Shown: positions 17,980 through 27,338 of the stretch, piece after piece
How the letters are laid out: each line of letters opens with the position of its first letter
Position numbering within the stretch: the first letter of the stretch is position 1
Origin: Flammeovirgaceae bacterium
GTDB lineage: Bacteria; Bacteroidota; Bacteroidia; Cytophagales; Cyclobacteriaceae
Assembly: GCA_023251155.1 (NCBI GenBank)
Contig: JAHEZH010000002.1
Location: 80,976-144,975 of the forward strand
Length of the DNA stretch: 64,000 nt
Direction of reading: 5' to 3'
Made by a program: the position numbers and the translations under genes
The notes under the pieces: generated by a model
The model's database searches: none
Seen by the model: the letters and a program-made list of their open reading frames with translations, nothing else
Told to the model about the DNA's origin: nothing

Positions 17980-19137
17980 TTAATGTCTTCCGCGTGAACC
18001 ACTACCAGACGATGAACCACCACCGGAGAAGGATCCACCTCCGCCTGAGCTGCGACCACCACCGCCTCCGCCAAATGAATTGTTGTTGCTTGGCATTGAC
18101 CAGGAACTGCGGGATCCGGAATTGCTTTCGTTACCTCCCCATGTAGACCGGGAATTAGTATTCCCCCCGTTATTCCATGAGTTGCCCCAGTTGCTGGACG
18201 AACGACTACCGGTATTAGAAGTTCCTGCAGTGCCATCACTTCCGGCATTGCTCCATGAACTTCTTGCGGTAGAGCTATTGCTTCTCCATGAACGATCATA
18301 GTATTGGTTGTCAGAACTGGTACGGCCCGCACTAGATGTTGCCGTTCTGCCGGTAGATGAAACATAGCTGGCGTTACGTGATTGGCCTGATGAAGTGTTT
18401 GAATAGGATTGACTACGGTCAGATCGTCTTCCGTAGGTAACATTTCTGCCCCCGTTATCACCACCATTGTTGATAATCACCACAGAACCAGGGTAGCCGT
18501 ATCCATATCCATAGAAGCTATTGTAACCAAAATAGGGATTGCCATAAAAAGAAGAATAGTAAGGATTGCCCCACATACTACCGTATCCGCCATAATTCCA
18601 GGCGTTGTAAAAGCCCGAACCCATTCCCCATGTATAGCCTATCGACAATCCTGATCCGAATCCACCATACGAACTATATCCTCCATAGAAGGACGAGTAA
18701 GGAGAATAAAAGCTGGAATAAGGACTATATCCGTATCCACCAAAGTAAGATGGACTATAGTAGCTGCTGTTGTAAGGGTTACCGTAATACGAGTTGTTAT
18801 TATAGTAATTGCTATTGTCGTATTGGTTTTGATTCACGCCTACAGGAGGTTGATAACCGGATACAAAATATTGTGCATCAGATTCCTGGTTATTTTCATT
18901 GTAGCTCGATTTAGAACTGTACTCCGGATTTTCTCCACGACCTGAATAACTATCATTTGATCGTGTTGTCGGCTGTGCATACTCATCTTCATCCAATGAA
19001 GCAGACTTCACCAACGCTACTTTAGTAGAATTTAATTTCACACGGTCTTTCGCTGTGAAATACATATCGTCATTTTCCTGTGCCCGCACACCCAGTGCCA
19101 GGGTAATCAGGGTAATAAAAGCAATTCCTGTTTTCAT
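17980..19137 (-). CDS. Tyr/Ser/Gly/Asn-rich low-complexity secreted protein
   Basis: A 385-residue protein with a signal peptide (MKTGIAFITLITLALGVRA). After about 60 ordinary residues it is almost entirely low complexity: a Tyr/Ser/Gly/Asn region (residues about 100-215, repeats such as Y-S-P-Y-S-S-F-Y), a strand V-V-I-I-N-N-G-G, a Ser/Arg/Asn region and a Gly/Ser tail ending R-G-R-H. This composition is typical of adhesive, matrix or phase-separating proteins. I do not recognise a named family. The opposite-frame readings of this stretch (for example 17952-18467) are shadows of its repetitive codons. It is 39 bases upstream of the FadL-like gene and probably cotranscribed. Confidence 0.82.
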   Translation of the reverse strand: MKTGIAFITLITLALGVRAQENDDMYFTAKDRVKLNSTKVALVKSASLDEDEYAQPTTRSNDSYSGRGENPEYSSKSSYNENNQESDAQYFVSGYQPPVGVNQNQYDNSNYYNNNSYYGNPYNSSYYSPSYFGGYGYSPYSSFYSPYSSFYGGYSSYGGFGSGLSIGYTWGMGSGFYNAWNYGGYGSMWGNPYYSSFYGNPYFGYNSFYGYGYGYPGSVVIINNGGDNGGRNVTYGRRSDRSQSYSNTSSGQSRNASYVSSTGRTATSSAGRTSSDNQYYDRSWRSNSSTARSSWSNAGSDGTAGTSNTGSRSSSNWGNSWNNGGNTNSRSTWGGNESNSGSRSSWSMPSNNNSFGGGGGGRSSGGGGSFSGGGSSSGSGSRGRH

Positions 19138-19350
19138 AGCTGTCGAATTTAAATCTCTCTGATGCCTTTAATGTCATACCAGTTAACGAAAAAATGAGGC
19201 CAACGGGTATATTTCTACAACAAGTTTAACCCTATTTTAATTCAAAAACCACCTTTTGGGGCGGGTAGTTTGGCCAACGTTTTCCCAAGTTATGAGTGGA
19301 AAGTGCCGTAAAGTCACTTTATAAAAAATTCCGATCAACCGATTCCCGAT

Positions 19351-19358
19351 TATATTTG
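19351..19358 (+). promoter_or_regulatory. -7 element of the proS promoter
   Basis: Perfect TAnnTTTG (TATATTTG). The transcript would start near 19363, which excludes the upstream TTG at 19296 and supports the ATG at 19389 as the proS start. No clear -33 TTTG is seen. Confidence 0.7.
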
Positions 19359-19388
19359 CGATTCACAAAAAAGAAGCGCTCAAATAAA

Positions 19389-20867
19389 ATGGGAAAAGAG
19401 ATCACATCGCGAAGCGAAGATTACTCACAATGGTACCTCGATGTCGTAAAAAAGGCTGATTTGGCTGAAAATTCGGACGTCAGGGGCTGCATGGTGATCA
19501 AGCCCTACGGTTACAGCATCTGGGAAAAGATGCAACAGGGACTTGATAAAATGTTTAAAGACACCGGCCACGTCAATGCCTACTTCCCTCTTTTTGTACC
19601 TAAAAGTTTATTTGAAGCAGAAGAAAAAAATGCAGAGGGTTTTGCCAAGGAATGTGCCATTGTTACCCATTACCGGCTGAAAACGGATCCTAATAACAAA
19701 GGCAAGCTCATTGTTGATCCGGATGCCAAGCTGGAAGAAGAACTCGTGGTGCGGCCTACCAGTGAAGCAATTATCTGGAGCACCTATAAAAAATGGATTC
19801 AATCGTATAGAGATTTACCCATATTGATTAATCAATGGGCAAACGTAGTACGCTGGGAGATGCGCACACGTCTCTTTCTACGAACAGCGGAATTTCTCTG
19901 GCAGGAAGGCCACACTGCCCACTCTACCGAAAAAGAAGCGGTAGCCGAAACCGTTCAGATGCTGGATGTCTATGCCGATTTTGCTGAAAACTTTATGGCG
20001 CTTCCGGTTATCCGGGGAAGAAAGTCAGAAAGTGAACGGTTCCCTGGTGCCATTGACACCTATTGCATCGAGGCGATGATGCAGGATGGTAAAGCCTTAC
20101 AGGCCGGTACTTCGCATTTTCTGGGGCAGAATTTCGCGAAAGCATTTGATGTAAAATTTACCAGCAAAGAAGGTAAGCTTGAATCCGTATGGGGAACTTC
20201 ATGGGGAGTAAGTACGCGCCTGATGGGGGCATTGATCATGGCTCACTCTGACGATGATGGCTTGATTATTCCACCCAAACTGGCTCCTATCCATGTAGTG
20301 ATTGTTCCTATCTTCAAAACAGAAGAAGAGCTGGAAAAGATCTCCGCCAAAGTTCAGGAGTTAACTTCGGCTTTGCGGAAGCAAGGCTTGTCCGTAAAGT
20401 TTGATAACCGCGATACACATAAGCCAGGCTTCAAGTTTGCCGAATACGAAATGCGTGGCGTACCTGTGCGTATTGCCATTGGCCCTCGCGACCTGGAAAG
20501 TGGAACCGTAGAGCTCGCCCGCAGAGATACGAAAGAGAAAAAAGTATATGCTTTTGATGAAGTGGTAAAAATAGTCACCCCCCTGCTGGATGAAATTCAA
20601 GCCAATATCTACCAGCGTGCACTAAAGTTCAGAGAAGAGAAGACTACCTATGTAGATACCTACGAAGACCTGAAAAAAGTGCTGGACGATAAGGGAGGTT
20701 TTGTAATGGCCCATTGGGATGGCACTGCCGAAACCGAAGCCATCATCAAAGACGAAACCAAAGCCACCATCCGCTGCATTCCACTGGATGCTCCGGAAGA
20801 ACAAGGCAAATGCGTGTACTCCGGCAAGCCGTCGAGCAGACGCGTAGTATTTGCAAGAGCCTATTGA
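19389..20867 (+). CDS. proS: Prolyl-tRNA synthetase, short archaeal/eukaryotic-like type
   Basis: A 492-residue class II synthetase beginning [20 protein letters not shown], as expected for the type without the editing insertion found in E. coli ProRS. Motif 2 ([20 protein letters not shown]) and the motif 3 region ([19 protein letters not shown]) are intact; a C-terminal anticodon-binding domain starts at about residue 305 ([10 protein letters not shown]) and the protein ends with R-A-Y, as in this type. It charges tRNA-Pro. Monocistronic, with its own promoter and a strong hairpin 15 bases after the stop. Confidence 0.95.
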   Translation: MGKEITSRSEDYSQWYLDVVKKADLAENSDVRGCMVIKPYGYSIWEKMQQGLDKMFKDTGHVNAYFPLFVPKSLFEAEEKNAEGFAKECAIVTHYRLKTDPNNKGKLIVDPDAKLEEELVVRPTSEAIIWSTYKKWIQSYRDLPILINQWANVVRWEMRTRLFLRTAEFLWQEGHTAHSTEKEAVAETVQMLDVYADFAENFMALPVIRGRKSESERFPGAIDTYCIEAMMQDGKALQAGTSHFLGQNFAKAFDVKFTSKEGKLESVWGTSWGVSTRLMGALIMAHSDDDGLIIPPKLAPIHVVIVPIFKTEEELEKISAKVQELTSALRKQGLSVKFDNRDTHKPGFKFAEYEMRGVPVRIAIGPRDLESGTVELARRDTKEKKVYAFDEVVKIVTPLLDEIQANIYQRALKFREEKTTYVDTYEDLKKVLDDKGGFVMAHWDGTAETEAIIKDETKATIRCIPLDAPEEQGKCVYSGKPSSRRVVFARAY

Positions 20868-20881
20868 AAAACCTCGTGAAC

Positions 20882-20927
20882 ATGCCTTTGTGGCTCACTA
20901 AAATCAAACGTTGAGCTACGAAGGCAT
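20882..20927 (+). terminator. Long hairpin after proS
   Basis: A 16-pair stem with two G-U pairs joins 20882-20897 and 20912-20927 around a 14-base loop. It is followed by TAATAAAATTTAT, which is AT-rich but not a clean T-run, so termination is likely but not certain. Confidence 0.6.
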
Positions 20928-20994
20928 TAATAAAATTTATAGTCAACCCCTGTTAAGATAAGCGGAGTTCTTTCCCTACCTTTATACTCCCCCT

Positions 20995-21465
20995 ATGACT
21001 GAATGGTCTATTATTATATCCTTAATCGCGCTGGGACTCGTTCTCATCATCATTGAGATCATCTTTGTGCCCGGCACTACCTTCGTGGGTGTAGGAGGAT
21101 TCGTTTTTCTGGTCATTGGCATTTTCTTAAGCTTCAAGTATTTCGGCAGGGAAACAGGCTGGACCATTGTTGGCATTTCTTCCGTTATCTCCGGAGGATT
21201 GTTTTATTATTCCTTTAAAGCGGACGTATGGAGCCGGTTTGCGCTGAAATCGACCATCGATAGCAAAGTCAACGAGGGGGAACTGGCTCAGCTGAGCCCT
21301 GGTCAGGAAGGCATTACGATCTCTGCGCTACGCCCGGTTGGCAAAGCCGAGCTGCTCAACAAACTATTTGAAGTAAAAACATTGGGTGAGTACGTAGACA
21401 GCGGTACTCGAATCCGCATTATCAAAATTTTATCAAATCAAATTATTGTCGAACCGATAAACTAA
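20995..21465 (+). CDS. NfeD-like membrane protein, partner of FloA
   Basis: A 156-residue protein with three membrane segments (about residues 5-25, 29-48 and 58-76) followed by a soluble OB-fold-like domain ([16 protein letters not shown] to I-I-V-E-P-I-N). The G-x-(A/T)-x-S-x-L-R-P-x-G-x-(A/V) signature is that of the NfeD C-terminal domain. It stops 4 bases before floA, the usual operon pair; NfeD proteins act with flotillins at membrane microdomains. A near-consensus -7 (TACCTTTA) lies about 15 bases upstream of the ATG. Confidence 0.88.
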   Translation: MTEWSIIISLIALGLVLIIIEIIFVPGTTFVGVGGFVFLVIGIFLSFKYFGRETGWTIVGISSVISGGLFYYSFKADVWSRFALKSTIDSKVNEGELAQLSPGQEGITISALRPVGKAELLNKLFEVKTLGEYVDSGTRIRIIKILSNQIIVEPIN

Positions 21466-21469
21466 AACT

Positions 21470-22459
21470 ATGGGAGAAGTATCTTTTATTCTTGTTGTAT
21501 TCCTGTGCATTGTCGCCTTTTTCTTATTCATGTATTTTGTGCCTGTTGGCTTGTGGATCACCGCCATCTTTGCCGGTGTTAAGGTGACTATCGGTGAACT
21601 GATCGGTATGCGTATTCGTAAAGTACCGCCAAGTATCATTGTTAACTCATTGATCACCGCTACCAAAGCTGGTATTCCTCTCACTACGCGTGAATTGGAA
21701 ACCCACTATCTTGCTGGCGGTAATGTTCCCAATGTAATCCGCGCTTTGATTTCTGCGGATAAAGCAAACATCACATTAAGTTTCAAACAAGCCACTGCTA
21801 TTGATCTTGCTGGTCGTGATGTGTTTCAGGCCGTACAGATTTCAGTAAACCCGAAAGTAATCAACACACCTAAAGTAGCTGCCGTAGCTGCCGATGGTAT
21901 TCAGCTCATTGCGATTGCGCGGGTAACGGTACGTGCAAGTTTGGCTCAGTTAGTGGGGGGTGCCGGTGAAGAAACCATCCTGGCCCGCGTAGGGGAAGGT
22001 ATTGTTACTTCCATAGGTTCGGCGGTTTCACATAAGGAAGTGCTGGCCAACCCGGATAAGATTTCTAAGCTTGTTCTCTCCAGAGGATTGGATGCGGGTA
22101 CCGCTTTCGAAATTCTTTCCATTGATATTGCTGACGTAGATGTAGGTGCTAACATTGGCGCAAAACTTCAAACCGATCAGGCAGCTGCTGACTTACGTGT
22201 GGCTGAAGCGAAAGCCGAAGAAAGAAGAGCCATGGCGGTAGCAGTAGAGCAGGAAATGAAAGCCAAAGCGCAGGAAGCAAGAGCGAAAGTAATTGAAGCC
22301 GAAGCTGAAATTCCGAAGTCCATCGCAGCTGCTTTCCTTAATGGAAACCTGGGTGTAATGGATTATTACAAAATGCAAAACGTACAAGCCGACACTGAAA
22401 TGAGAAACTCCATCTCGGGTAGCGGCAAGTCAGGCTCTGGCCCGGCACCTTCAAAATAA
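21470..22459 (+). CDS. floA: Flotillin-like protein FloA
   Basis: A 329-residue protein with an N-terminal hydrophobic hairpin (about residues 5-45), an SPFH/PHB-type core containing [16 protein letters not shown] and [11 protein letters not shown], and a C-terminal Ala/Glu/Lys coiled coil (about 235-285) ending in a Gly/Ser tail. This is the YqfA/FloA family that organises membrane microdomains. The gene is directly after the NfeD-like gene and ends at a good terminator. Confidence 0.95.
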   Translation: MGEVSFILVVFLCIVAFFLFMYFVPVGLWITAIFAGVKVTIGELIGMRIRKVPPSIIVNSLITATKAGIPLTTRELETHYLAGGNVPNVIRALISADKANITLSFKQATAIDLAGRDVFQAVQISVNPKVINTPKVAAVAADGIQLIAIARVTVRASLAQLVGGAGEETILARVGEGIVTSIGSAVSHKEVLANPDKISKLVLSRGLDAGTAFEILSIDIADVDVGANIGAKLQTDQAAADLRVAEAKAEERRAMAVAVEQEMKAKAQEARAKVIEAEAEIPKSIAAAFLNGNLGVMDYYKMQNVQADTEMRNSISGSGKSGSGPAPSK

Positions 22460-22482
22460 AAAACGGAAAAGACTTTTTCTCT

Positions 22483-22508
22483 AAAGGCGACCCGCAACGG
22501 TCGCCTTT
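22483..22508 (+). terminator. Intrinsic terminator of the nfeD-floA operon
   Basis: AAAGGCGACC (22483-22492) pairs with GGTCGCCTTT (22499-22508) around CGCAAC, followed by ATTATTAT. Confidence 0.85.
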
Positions 22509-22552
22509 ATTATTATGTCAGTAACGATTCTATTTTGAACTCTTCGTAAATA

Positions 22553-22580
22553 AAAAAAGGATCGTTGCCAATCCTTTTTT
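22553..22580. terminator. Terminator of lysC, active on both strands
   Basis: AAAAAAGGAT (22553-22562) and ATCCTTTTTT (22571-22580) form a 10-pair stem with an 8-base loop. On the minus strand it follows the lysC stop by 18 bases and ends in a T-run. Confidence 0.8.
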
Positions 22581-22598
22581 AAAGCGACATTATCCTGA

Positions 22599-23921
22599 TT
22601 ACTTCAATCCAAACAATCCTTCATTCAAAAGATTGAGTGCTTTGTCTTTGTGTGAGCGATCGACCAGTATAGAGATATTATTATAACTACCTCCGTAGGA
22701 CACCATACGGATAGGAATGGACCCGAGTGAATCAAATACGTATCGTAATACTCCTTCTTTGTCGGCAAGATGATTCCCTACAATACAAATGATGGTTTGA
22801 TTCTGATCTACTTCAATAGAGCCAAAGTTTTCTAGCTCTTCTACAATGGCGTTAAGGTATTTGTTATCATCAATCGTAACGGATACTGCCACCTCTGATG
22901 TGGATACCATATCAATTGAAGTTTTATTCTTTTCAAACACCTCAAACACTTTGCGCAGGAAACCATGTGCCAGCAGCATGCGTGATGATTTAATCTTGAT
23001 CGCGGTAATATCATCTTTTGCAGCGATGGCTTTAAACTCTCCGCTGGTTCCTTTATTGCTGATGAGTGTTCCGAACGCTTTTTCGTCCATGGTATTCTTC
23101 AGACGAACAGGCACACTATATTTCTGTGCTGGCACAATCGTAGAAGGGTGAAGAATTTTTGCACCGAAGTAAGCCAGCTCAGATGCTTCATCGAACGTCA
23201 GTTCGGCGATGGGAACGGTTTTTTTCACAATACGCGGATCATTGTTGTGCATACCGTCAATGTCCGTCCAGATCTGGATTTCCTCTGCGCGAATAGCTGC
23301 TCCAATCAATGAAGCGGTATAATCACTACCTCCACGTTTCAGGTTATCGATTTCATTTTTATGATTGCGGCAGATGTATCCTTGGGTAACGATGATGTCC
23401 ACATTACTCATTGTTTCAATGATCGGTTTCAATCGCTCACTGATCTTCTCCAGTTCAGGTTCGTTATTCTCATCAATGGACATGAAGTGCAATGCCGGCA
23501 ACAAACGCGCTGGGGTTTTGCGCTCCTGTAAATGATGATAGAATAGTTCCGTTGAGATCAATTCGCCCTGTGCCAGCAACTCGCGGTAGCTACGCTCATC
23601 AAAGCGACCCGCTGCCAGCAGGCGGAACAAGCTAAAGTAACGACTTACTATTTCCTGGCCGATGGCTTTGTATGCTTCCGTTGTATAAAGCTCATTGATA
23701 AAAGTAGTGTAATGCTTTTCCAGTTCAGCTATTTCCTGTTGAGCTCCTGTTTGCTGCTGTGCCAGCAAGTGATCGCCAATGCGAACAAGGGTATTGGTGG
23801 TGCCACTCAATGCTGAAAGCACCACAATCTTTTTACCGGGGGTATCCAGTAAAAGGGTTGCGATTTTTTTCATGCGCTCAGGTTTTCCAACCGAGGTACC
23901 ACCAAATTTTACAACTAACAT
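22599..23921 (-). CDS. lysC: Aspartate kinase (monofunctional)
   Basis: A 440-residue kinase starting with VVKFGGTSVGKPERM. Later landmarks are the R-G-G-S-D-Y-T-A motif, WTDIDGMHNNDPR, and FDEASELAYFGAKILHP. Two ACT domains follow from about residue 300, so feedback control by an aspartate-family amino acid is expected. It makes aspartyl phosphate, the first step to lysine, threonine and methionine. No homoserine dehydrogenase is fused. A perfect -7 element lies 27 bases upstream. Confidence 0.95.
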   Translation of the reverse strand: MLVVKFGGTSVGKPERMKKIATLLLDTPGKKIVVLSALSGTTNTLVRIGDHLLAQQQTGAQQEIAELEKHYTTFINELYTTEAYKAIGQEIVSRYFSLFRLLAAGRFDERSYRELLAQGELISTELFYHHLQERKTPARLLPALHFMSIDENNEPELEKISERLKPIIETMSNVDIIVTQGYICRNHKNEIDNLKRGGSDYTASLIGAAIRAEEIQIWTDIDGMHNNDPRIVKKTVPIAELTFDEASELAYFGAKILHPSTIVPAQKYSVPVRLKNTMDEKAFGTLISNKGTSGEFKAIAAKDDITAIKIKSSRMLLAHGFLRKVFEVFEKNKTSIDMVSTSEVAVSVTIDDNKYLNAIVEELENFGSIEVDQNQTIICIVGNHLADKEGVLRYVFDSLGSIPIRMVSYGGSYNNISILVDRSHKDKALNLLNEGLFGLK

Positions 23922-23947
23922 TTTGTTTATGATTTAATTAAGGGAGG

Positions 23948-23955
23948 CAAATATA
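23948..23955 (-). promoter_or_regulatory. -7 element of the lysC promoter
   Basis: Minus-strand TATATTTG, a perfect TAnnTTTG, giving a leader of about 20 bases before the ATG at 23921. Confidence 0.65.
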
Positions 23956-23976
23956 TGGTTACAAGTTATTGGCTAC

Positions 23977-24018
23977 AAGCTTCTGGCCAATAAGCTTGCC
24001 GCCAATAGCCAGAAGCTT
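23977..24018. repeat. Inverted repeat between the dehydrogenase gene and lysC
   Basis: AAGCTTCTGGC (23977-23987) and GCCAGAAGCTT (24008-24018) are perfect 11-base complements. Nested copies of CCAATA/TATTGG and AAGCTT make several alternative folds possible. It sits just after the dehydrogenase stop and may act as its terminator, though no T-run follows on the minus strand. Confidence 0.65.
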
Positions 24019-24022
24019 ACCG

Positions 24023-25252
24023 CTATTTCACCAGTTGCTCCAATGCGATCTCAAAGGAAGACTGTGCGATGTTTGTCTTTGCTTTATTCTTATCTAACGT
24101 TCGTTCGAGAGCGGTGCGAATGATCTTTGAAATGTCTCCGAAAATATCTTTGTCTTCCATACTCACTTCACTTTCCATAAAGTAAGCGAACACACGCGCC
24201 ATACCACAGTTAGCAATAAAATCAGGAATGACGGAGAATTGCTGATCGGCATACACCCCTGTCGGGCCAAAGAAGATTTCCGGATCGGAGAAAGGAACGT
24301 TGGCACCACAAGAGAATACTTCCACTTTTGACTTCACCATTTTGTCTACCTGCTCTTTGGTGACCAACCGTGATGCCGCTGCGGGGATGAAAATCTCGAA
24401 ATCCAGATCCCATATTTTCTGATTCACTACATCAAACGGGAGCAGATCAGCAGCTATTAATTTATTTCCCTGGCGATTAACCACCAACTGTTTGATCTCC
24501 TCCAGTGAATACCCTTTCTGGTTAATCAACCCGCCTTCGTGAGTAAGTATGCCTACAATCTTTACACCGGCCTGAGCTAAATAAAATCCTGCTGCCGCAC
24601 CTACGTTGCCCCAGCCTTGCACTACCGCCCGTTTGCCTTGCAGCTGGCCACCCCATAATTCATAATAATGTTTGATGGCCTGTGCCACACCATACCCCGT
24701 ACACATATCGGCCACGGTATATTTCTTGGCCAGTGACGGGGTGAATTGTTCGTCTTCAATGACTTTAATCACACCTTGTCTCAACTGACCAATGCGATTT
24801 ACTTTTTGTGGTTCACTTGGTTTGTAATGACCTGTAAAGACACCTTCCTGCGGATGCCAGATACCTACATCTTCCGTATGCGGAATCACTTCATGAATCT
24901 CATCTACGTTCAAATCGCCACCCGTGCCATAGTAATATTTTAATAAAGGCATCACCGCCTGATACCAGCGATGCAGTACTTCTGCCTTGCGCGGATCATG
25001 CGGATCGAAGTTGATACCTGACTTCGCTCCCCCAATCGGAGGACCAGAAACTGTAAACTTCACTTCCATCGTTTTGGCGAGCGACTCTACTTCACGTTTA
25101 TCCAGACCTTTACGCATACGTGTACCTCCGCCCGCTGCTCCGCCACGCAATGAATTAATCACTACCCACCCTTCCGCTTCGGTCTCTGAATCTTTCCACT
25201 CAAAAACGATCTCTGGTTTCTTATTTTCAAACTTCTGTAACAGCTCTTTCAT
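24023..25252 (-). CDS. Glu/Leu/Phe/Val dehydrogenase family protein
   Basis: A 409-residue amino-acid dehydrogenase. The catalytic region has P-I-G-G-A-K-S-G-I (active-site Lys) and the glycine-rich Rossmann motif G-W-G-N-V-G near residue 215. It interconverts an amino acid and its 2-oxoacid with NAD(P)+, releasing or fixing ammonia. The substrate cannot be set from sequence by eye: glutamate and branched-chain enzymes share these motifs. The length is near that of glutamate dehydrogenases. A perfect -7 element ends 5 bases before the ATG, so the message may be leaderless. Confidence 0.88.
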   Translation of the reverse strand: MKELLQKFENKKPEIVFEWKDSETEAEGWVVINSLRGGAAGGGTRMRKGLDKREVESLAKTMEVKFTVSGPPIGGAKSGINFDPHDPRKAEVLHRWYQAVMPLLKYYYGTGGDLNVDEIHEVIPHTEDVGIWHPQEGVFTGHYKPSEPQKVNRIGQLRQGVIKVIEDEQFTPSLAKKYTVADMCTGYGVAQAIKHYYELWGGQLQGKRAVVQGWGNVGAAAGFYLAQAGVKIVGILTHEGGLINQKGYSLEEIKQLVVNRQGNKLIAADLLPFDVVNQKIWDLDFEIFIPAAASRLVTKEQVDKMVKSKVEVFSCGANVPFSDPEIFFGPTGVYADQQFSVIPDFIANCGMARVFAYFMESEVSMEDKDIFGDISKIIRTALERTLDKNKAKTNIAQSSFEIALEQLVK

Positions 25253-25257
25253 GGGGG

Positions 25258-25265
25258 CAAATATA
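25258..25265 (-). promoter_or_regulatory. -7 element abutting the dehydrogenase start
   Basis: Minus-strand TATATTTG followed by CCCCC and then the ATG at 25252. The predicted transcription start coincides with the start codon. Confidence 0.6.
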
Positions 25266-25282
25266 CAAGATGCACGCTACAA

Positions 25283-25330
25283 GATGCCGGATACGGAATG
25301 TGTTTGCCTTGTACTGATCTGTCCGGTATC
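25283..25330. repeat. Degenerate inverted repeat between anmK and the dehydrogenase gene
   Basis: GATGCCGGATAC (25283-25294) and GTCCGGTATC (25321-25330) are imperfect complements in a stretch built from 'ACAAGATGC' and 'TATCCTGTGTG' words, the style of eroded dispersed intergenic repeats. Confidence 0.35.
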
Positions 25331-25347
25331 CTGTGTGCGCCATTGCA

Positions 25348-26427
25348 CTATGCGCCAACAATCAATCCTCCGCTTGAATCTCGTATGGCTCCGGTCACGC
25401 TCTTTAATGCATTCACTTCATGGCGCAAACGCAGCACGCCAAGTAGTGCAAATACCAGTGCTTCCTTGAATTCAATGATTTTCTGATCGGGGACGATTAC
25501 TTTGGCCTTACCTTTTAGCTTATCGGCTAATACGTTGATAAAAAAGGTATTGTATGCTCCTCCTCCGGTAGCGATCAGCTTGAGAACATGATCTGATGGG
25601 GGAACAGCGCGGGCAATCTCTTCGGCTATTGATTCGCAGAATGTGCGGAGGCGATCCTGTAATGATATTGAATCATTATCAAGCAAGGGTTGTATCTCCT
25701 TTTCAAATCCTTCGCGCCCCAGTGATGGACGTGTTTTTCTTAATGGCTGATACACTGCTCTCAGTTGCTGAACCAATTTCTTATCTACTTTCCCTTTCGC
25801 AGCGATAGCACCTCCACGATCGTATTGCTTGTTGATTTTATTTACCAGATGGTTCAATCCCATGTTGGCAAAGCAAATGTCAAAGGCTTTACGAACACCT
25901 TTTATTTCCATCGACAGATTAGCAATTCCGCCAAGGTTGAGGCACACCTCGTACCCCGAAAACAAATAATGATCACCAATAGGAACCAGTGGTGCACCTT
26001 GTCCACCCAGTGTTACATCCAGGCTTCTGAAATCATACACTACCGGCATACCCGTAATGCGGTGTATGGTATTGCCATCGCCTAACTGAAAAGTAAATCC
26101 GTTGTGGGGCTGATGGAATACAGTATGACCGTGCGAGGCAATCAGGTCAAGTTGTTGAATCTTATTTTGCCGGATAAAATCCATACACTGCTCACCAATA
26201 AATTTTCCGTAGGCAGCATGCAACGCAAGAAGTTCTTTTCCGCCAAGTAAATGTGCGGTGCCCAGCTTTTTCTTCCATGCCGCGGTGTACTTAATCGTGG
26301 TGCCGGCAATGATCTTTGCTTTCCACTTGTTTTTATACGCTATAGACGTATAGGCAATATCAAGACCATCCAGCGAAGTGCCCGACATGAGACCGAGCAC
26401 GTGGTAGCTATTTTTTTTTACTTTCAT
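25348..26427 (-). CDS. anmK: Anhydro-N-acetylmuramic acid kinase
   Basis: A 359-residue sugar kinase of the ASKHA fold. The N-terminal G-L-M-S-G-T-S-L-D-G-L-D motif and the A-T-G-G-G-A-Y-N segment near residue 285 are diagnostic. It converts 1,6-anhydro-MurNAc to MurNAc-6-phosphate in cell-wall recycling. The length is standard. It is read from its own promoter (minus-strand TAAATTTG, 26454-26447) and faces away from coaX; no murQ is in the window. Confidence 0.95.
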   Translation of the reverse strand: MKVKKNSYHVLGLMSGTSLDGLDIAYTSIAYKNKWKAKIIAGTTIKYTAAWKKKLGTAHLLGGKELLALHAAYGKFIGEQCMDFIRQNKIQQLDLIASHGHTVFHQPHNGFTFQLGDGNTIHRITGMPVVYDFRSLDVTLGGQGAPLVPIGDHYLFSGYEVCLNLGGIANLSMEIKGVRKAFDICFANMGLNHLVNKINKQYDRGGAIAAKGKVDKKLVQQLRAVYQPLRKTRPSLGREGFEKEIQPLLDNDSISLQDRLRTFCESIAEEIARAVPPSDHVLKLIATGGGAYNTFFINVLADKLKGKAKVIVPDQKIIEFKEALVFALLGVLRLRHEVNALKSVTGAIRDSSGGLIVGA

Positions 26428-26446
26428 CTTTCGTTTTAAGTAATTA

Positions 26447-26454
26447 CAAATTTA
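26447..26454 (-). promoter_or_regulatory. -7 element of the anmK promoter
   Basis: Minus-strand TAAATTTG, perfect TAnnTTTG, with a predicted leader of about 14 bases to the ATG at 26427. Confidence 0.65.
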
Positions 26455-26574
26455 GAATGGCGGAGTACACATTTCAGAACCATTTCGTATTTGCCATACC
26501 CGATTCAGCAGTTCATCTTTTGTACTTTATGGGTGAATCTAAAACTTTATCTCATCCAATCACATCTACTACTA

Positions 26575-26582
26575 TATCTTTG
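26575..26582 (+). promoter_or_regulatory. -7 element of the coaX operon promoter
   Basis: TATCTTTG, perfect TAnnTTTG, 30 bases upstream of the coaX ATG. No clear -33 TTTG. Confidence 0.6.
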
Positions 26583-26612
26583 AGGCGACAATAAAAGTAG
26601 CGATTTAGTTTT

Positions 26613-27338
26613 ATGAACTTAGTTCTTGATTTGGGCAATACGCGCATCAAAGCGGCTTTATTTCATGCCAGTGAGCTTGTCGAAAAATCAACTTTTCCAT
26701 CCACCACAGCGCTATTATCCTTTCTGGAACAACATCAATTTGAACATGCTATCGTAAGCAGCGTGAACCAGTCGGCCGATGAAATTCTACGGGCGGTGAA
26801 CGTAACCGGCAAAAAGTTCAAACTGAAAGCCGCGATGCCATTACCCATTAAAAACCACTATGCAACACCGGATACACTGGGGGTGGACCGGTTAGCCGGA
26901 GCCTGTGGTGCTTTTCATCTTTTTCCGAACAGCGATTGCCTGGTAGTGGATGCCGGAACATGCATCAACTATGAGTTTATCAACAAGCATGGTCATTATC
27001 TGGGGGGAGCTATTTCACCAGGGATCACGATGCGATTTGAAGCCATGCACAAGTTTACAGCCCGGCTACCGTTAGTACATTTTACTATTGATACTCACGT
27101 GCCGATGATCGGAGACAGCACCGAAACATGTATGCAAAGCGGTGTGGGCAATGGTGTTGTGGCAGAAGTGGACGGAACAATTGAGAAATACATTACTAAT
27201 TATCCGGACTTGGTAGTGATTTTATGCGGAGGCGATGCCGCATTATTTGAAAACAGGCTTAAACACCGCATATTTGTGGCCCCCGATCTCATTTTAAAAG
27301 GACTAAACAGCATTTTACTCTATAATGTCAGTATTTAA
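26613..27338 (+). CDS. coaX: Type III pantothenate kinase
   Basis: A 241-residue ASKHA kinase with the three expected parts: D-L-G-N-T-R-I-K at residues 5-12, G-V-D-R-L-A-G near 89, and V-V-D-A-G-T-C-I-N-Y near 110, then the I-S-P-G-I loop. It phosphorylates pantothenate, the first step of CoA synthesis, usually with a monovalent cation. The last 14 bases overlap the next gene, which implies coupled translation with the outer-membrane protein. Confidence 0.95.
   Translation: MNLVLDLGNTRIKAALFHASELVEKSTFPSTTALLSFLEQHQFEHAIVSSVNQSADEILRAVNVTGKKFKLKAAMPLPIKNHYATPDTLGVDRLAGACGAFHLFPNSDCLVVDAGTCINYEFINKHGHYLGGAISPGITMRFEAMHKFTARLPLVHFTIDTHVPMIGDSTETCMQSGVGNGVVAEVDGTIEKYITNYPDLVVILCGGDAALFENRLKHRIFVAPDLILKGLNSILLYNVSI

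Noticed and set aside
17952..18467. Minus-strand open frame rich in Val, His and Ala
   Set aside because: It is a shadow frame of the Tyr/Ser/Gly-rich gene and lacks a plausible protein composition.
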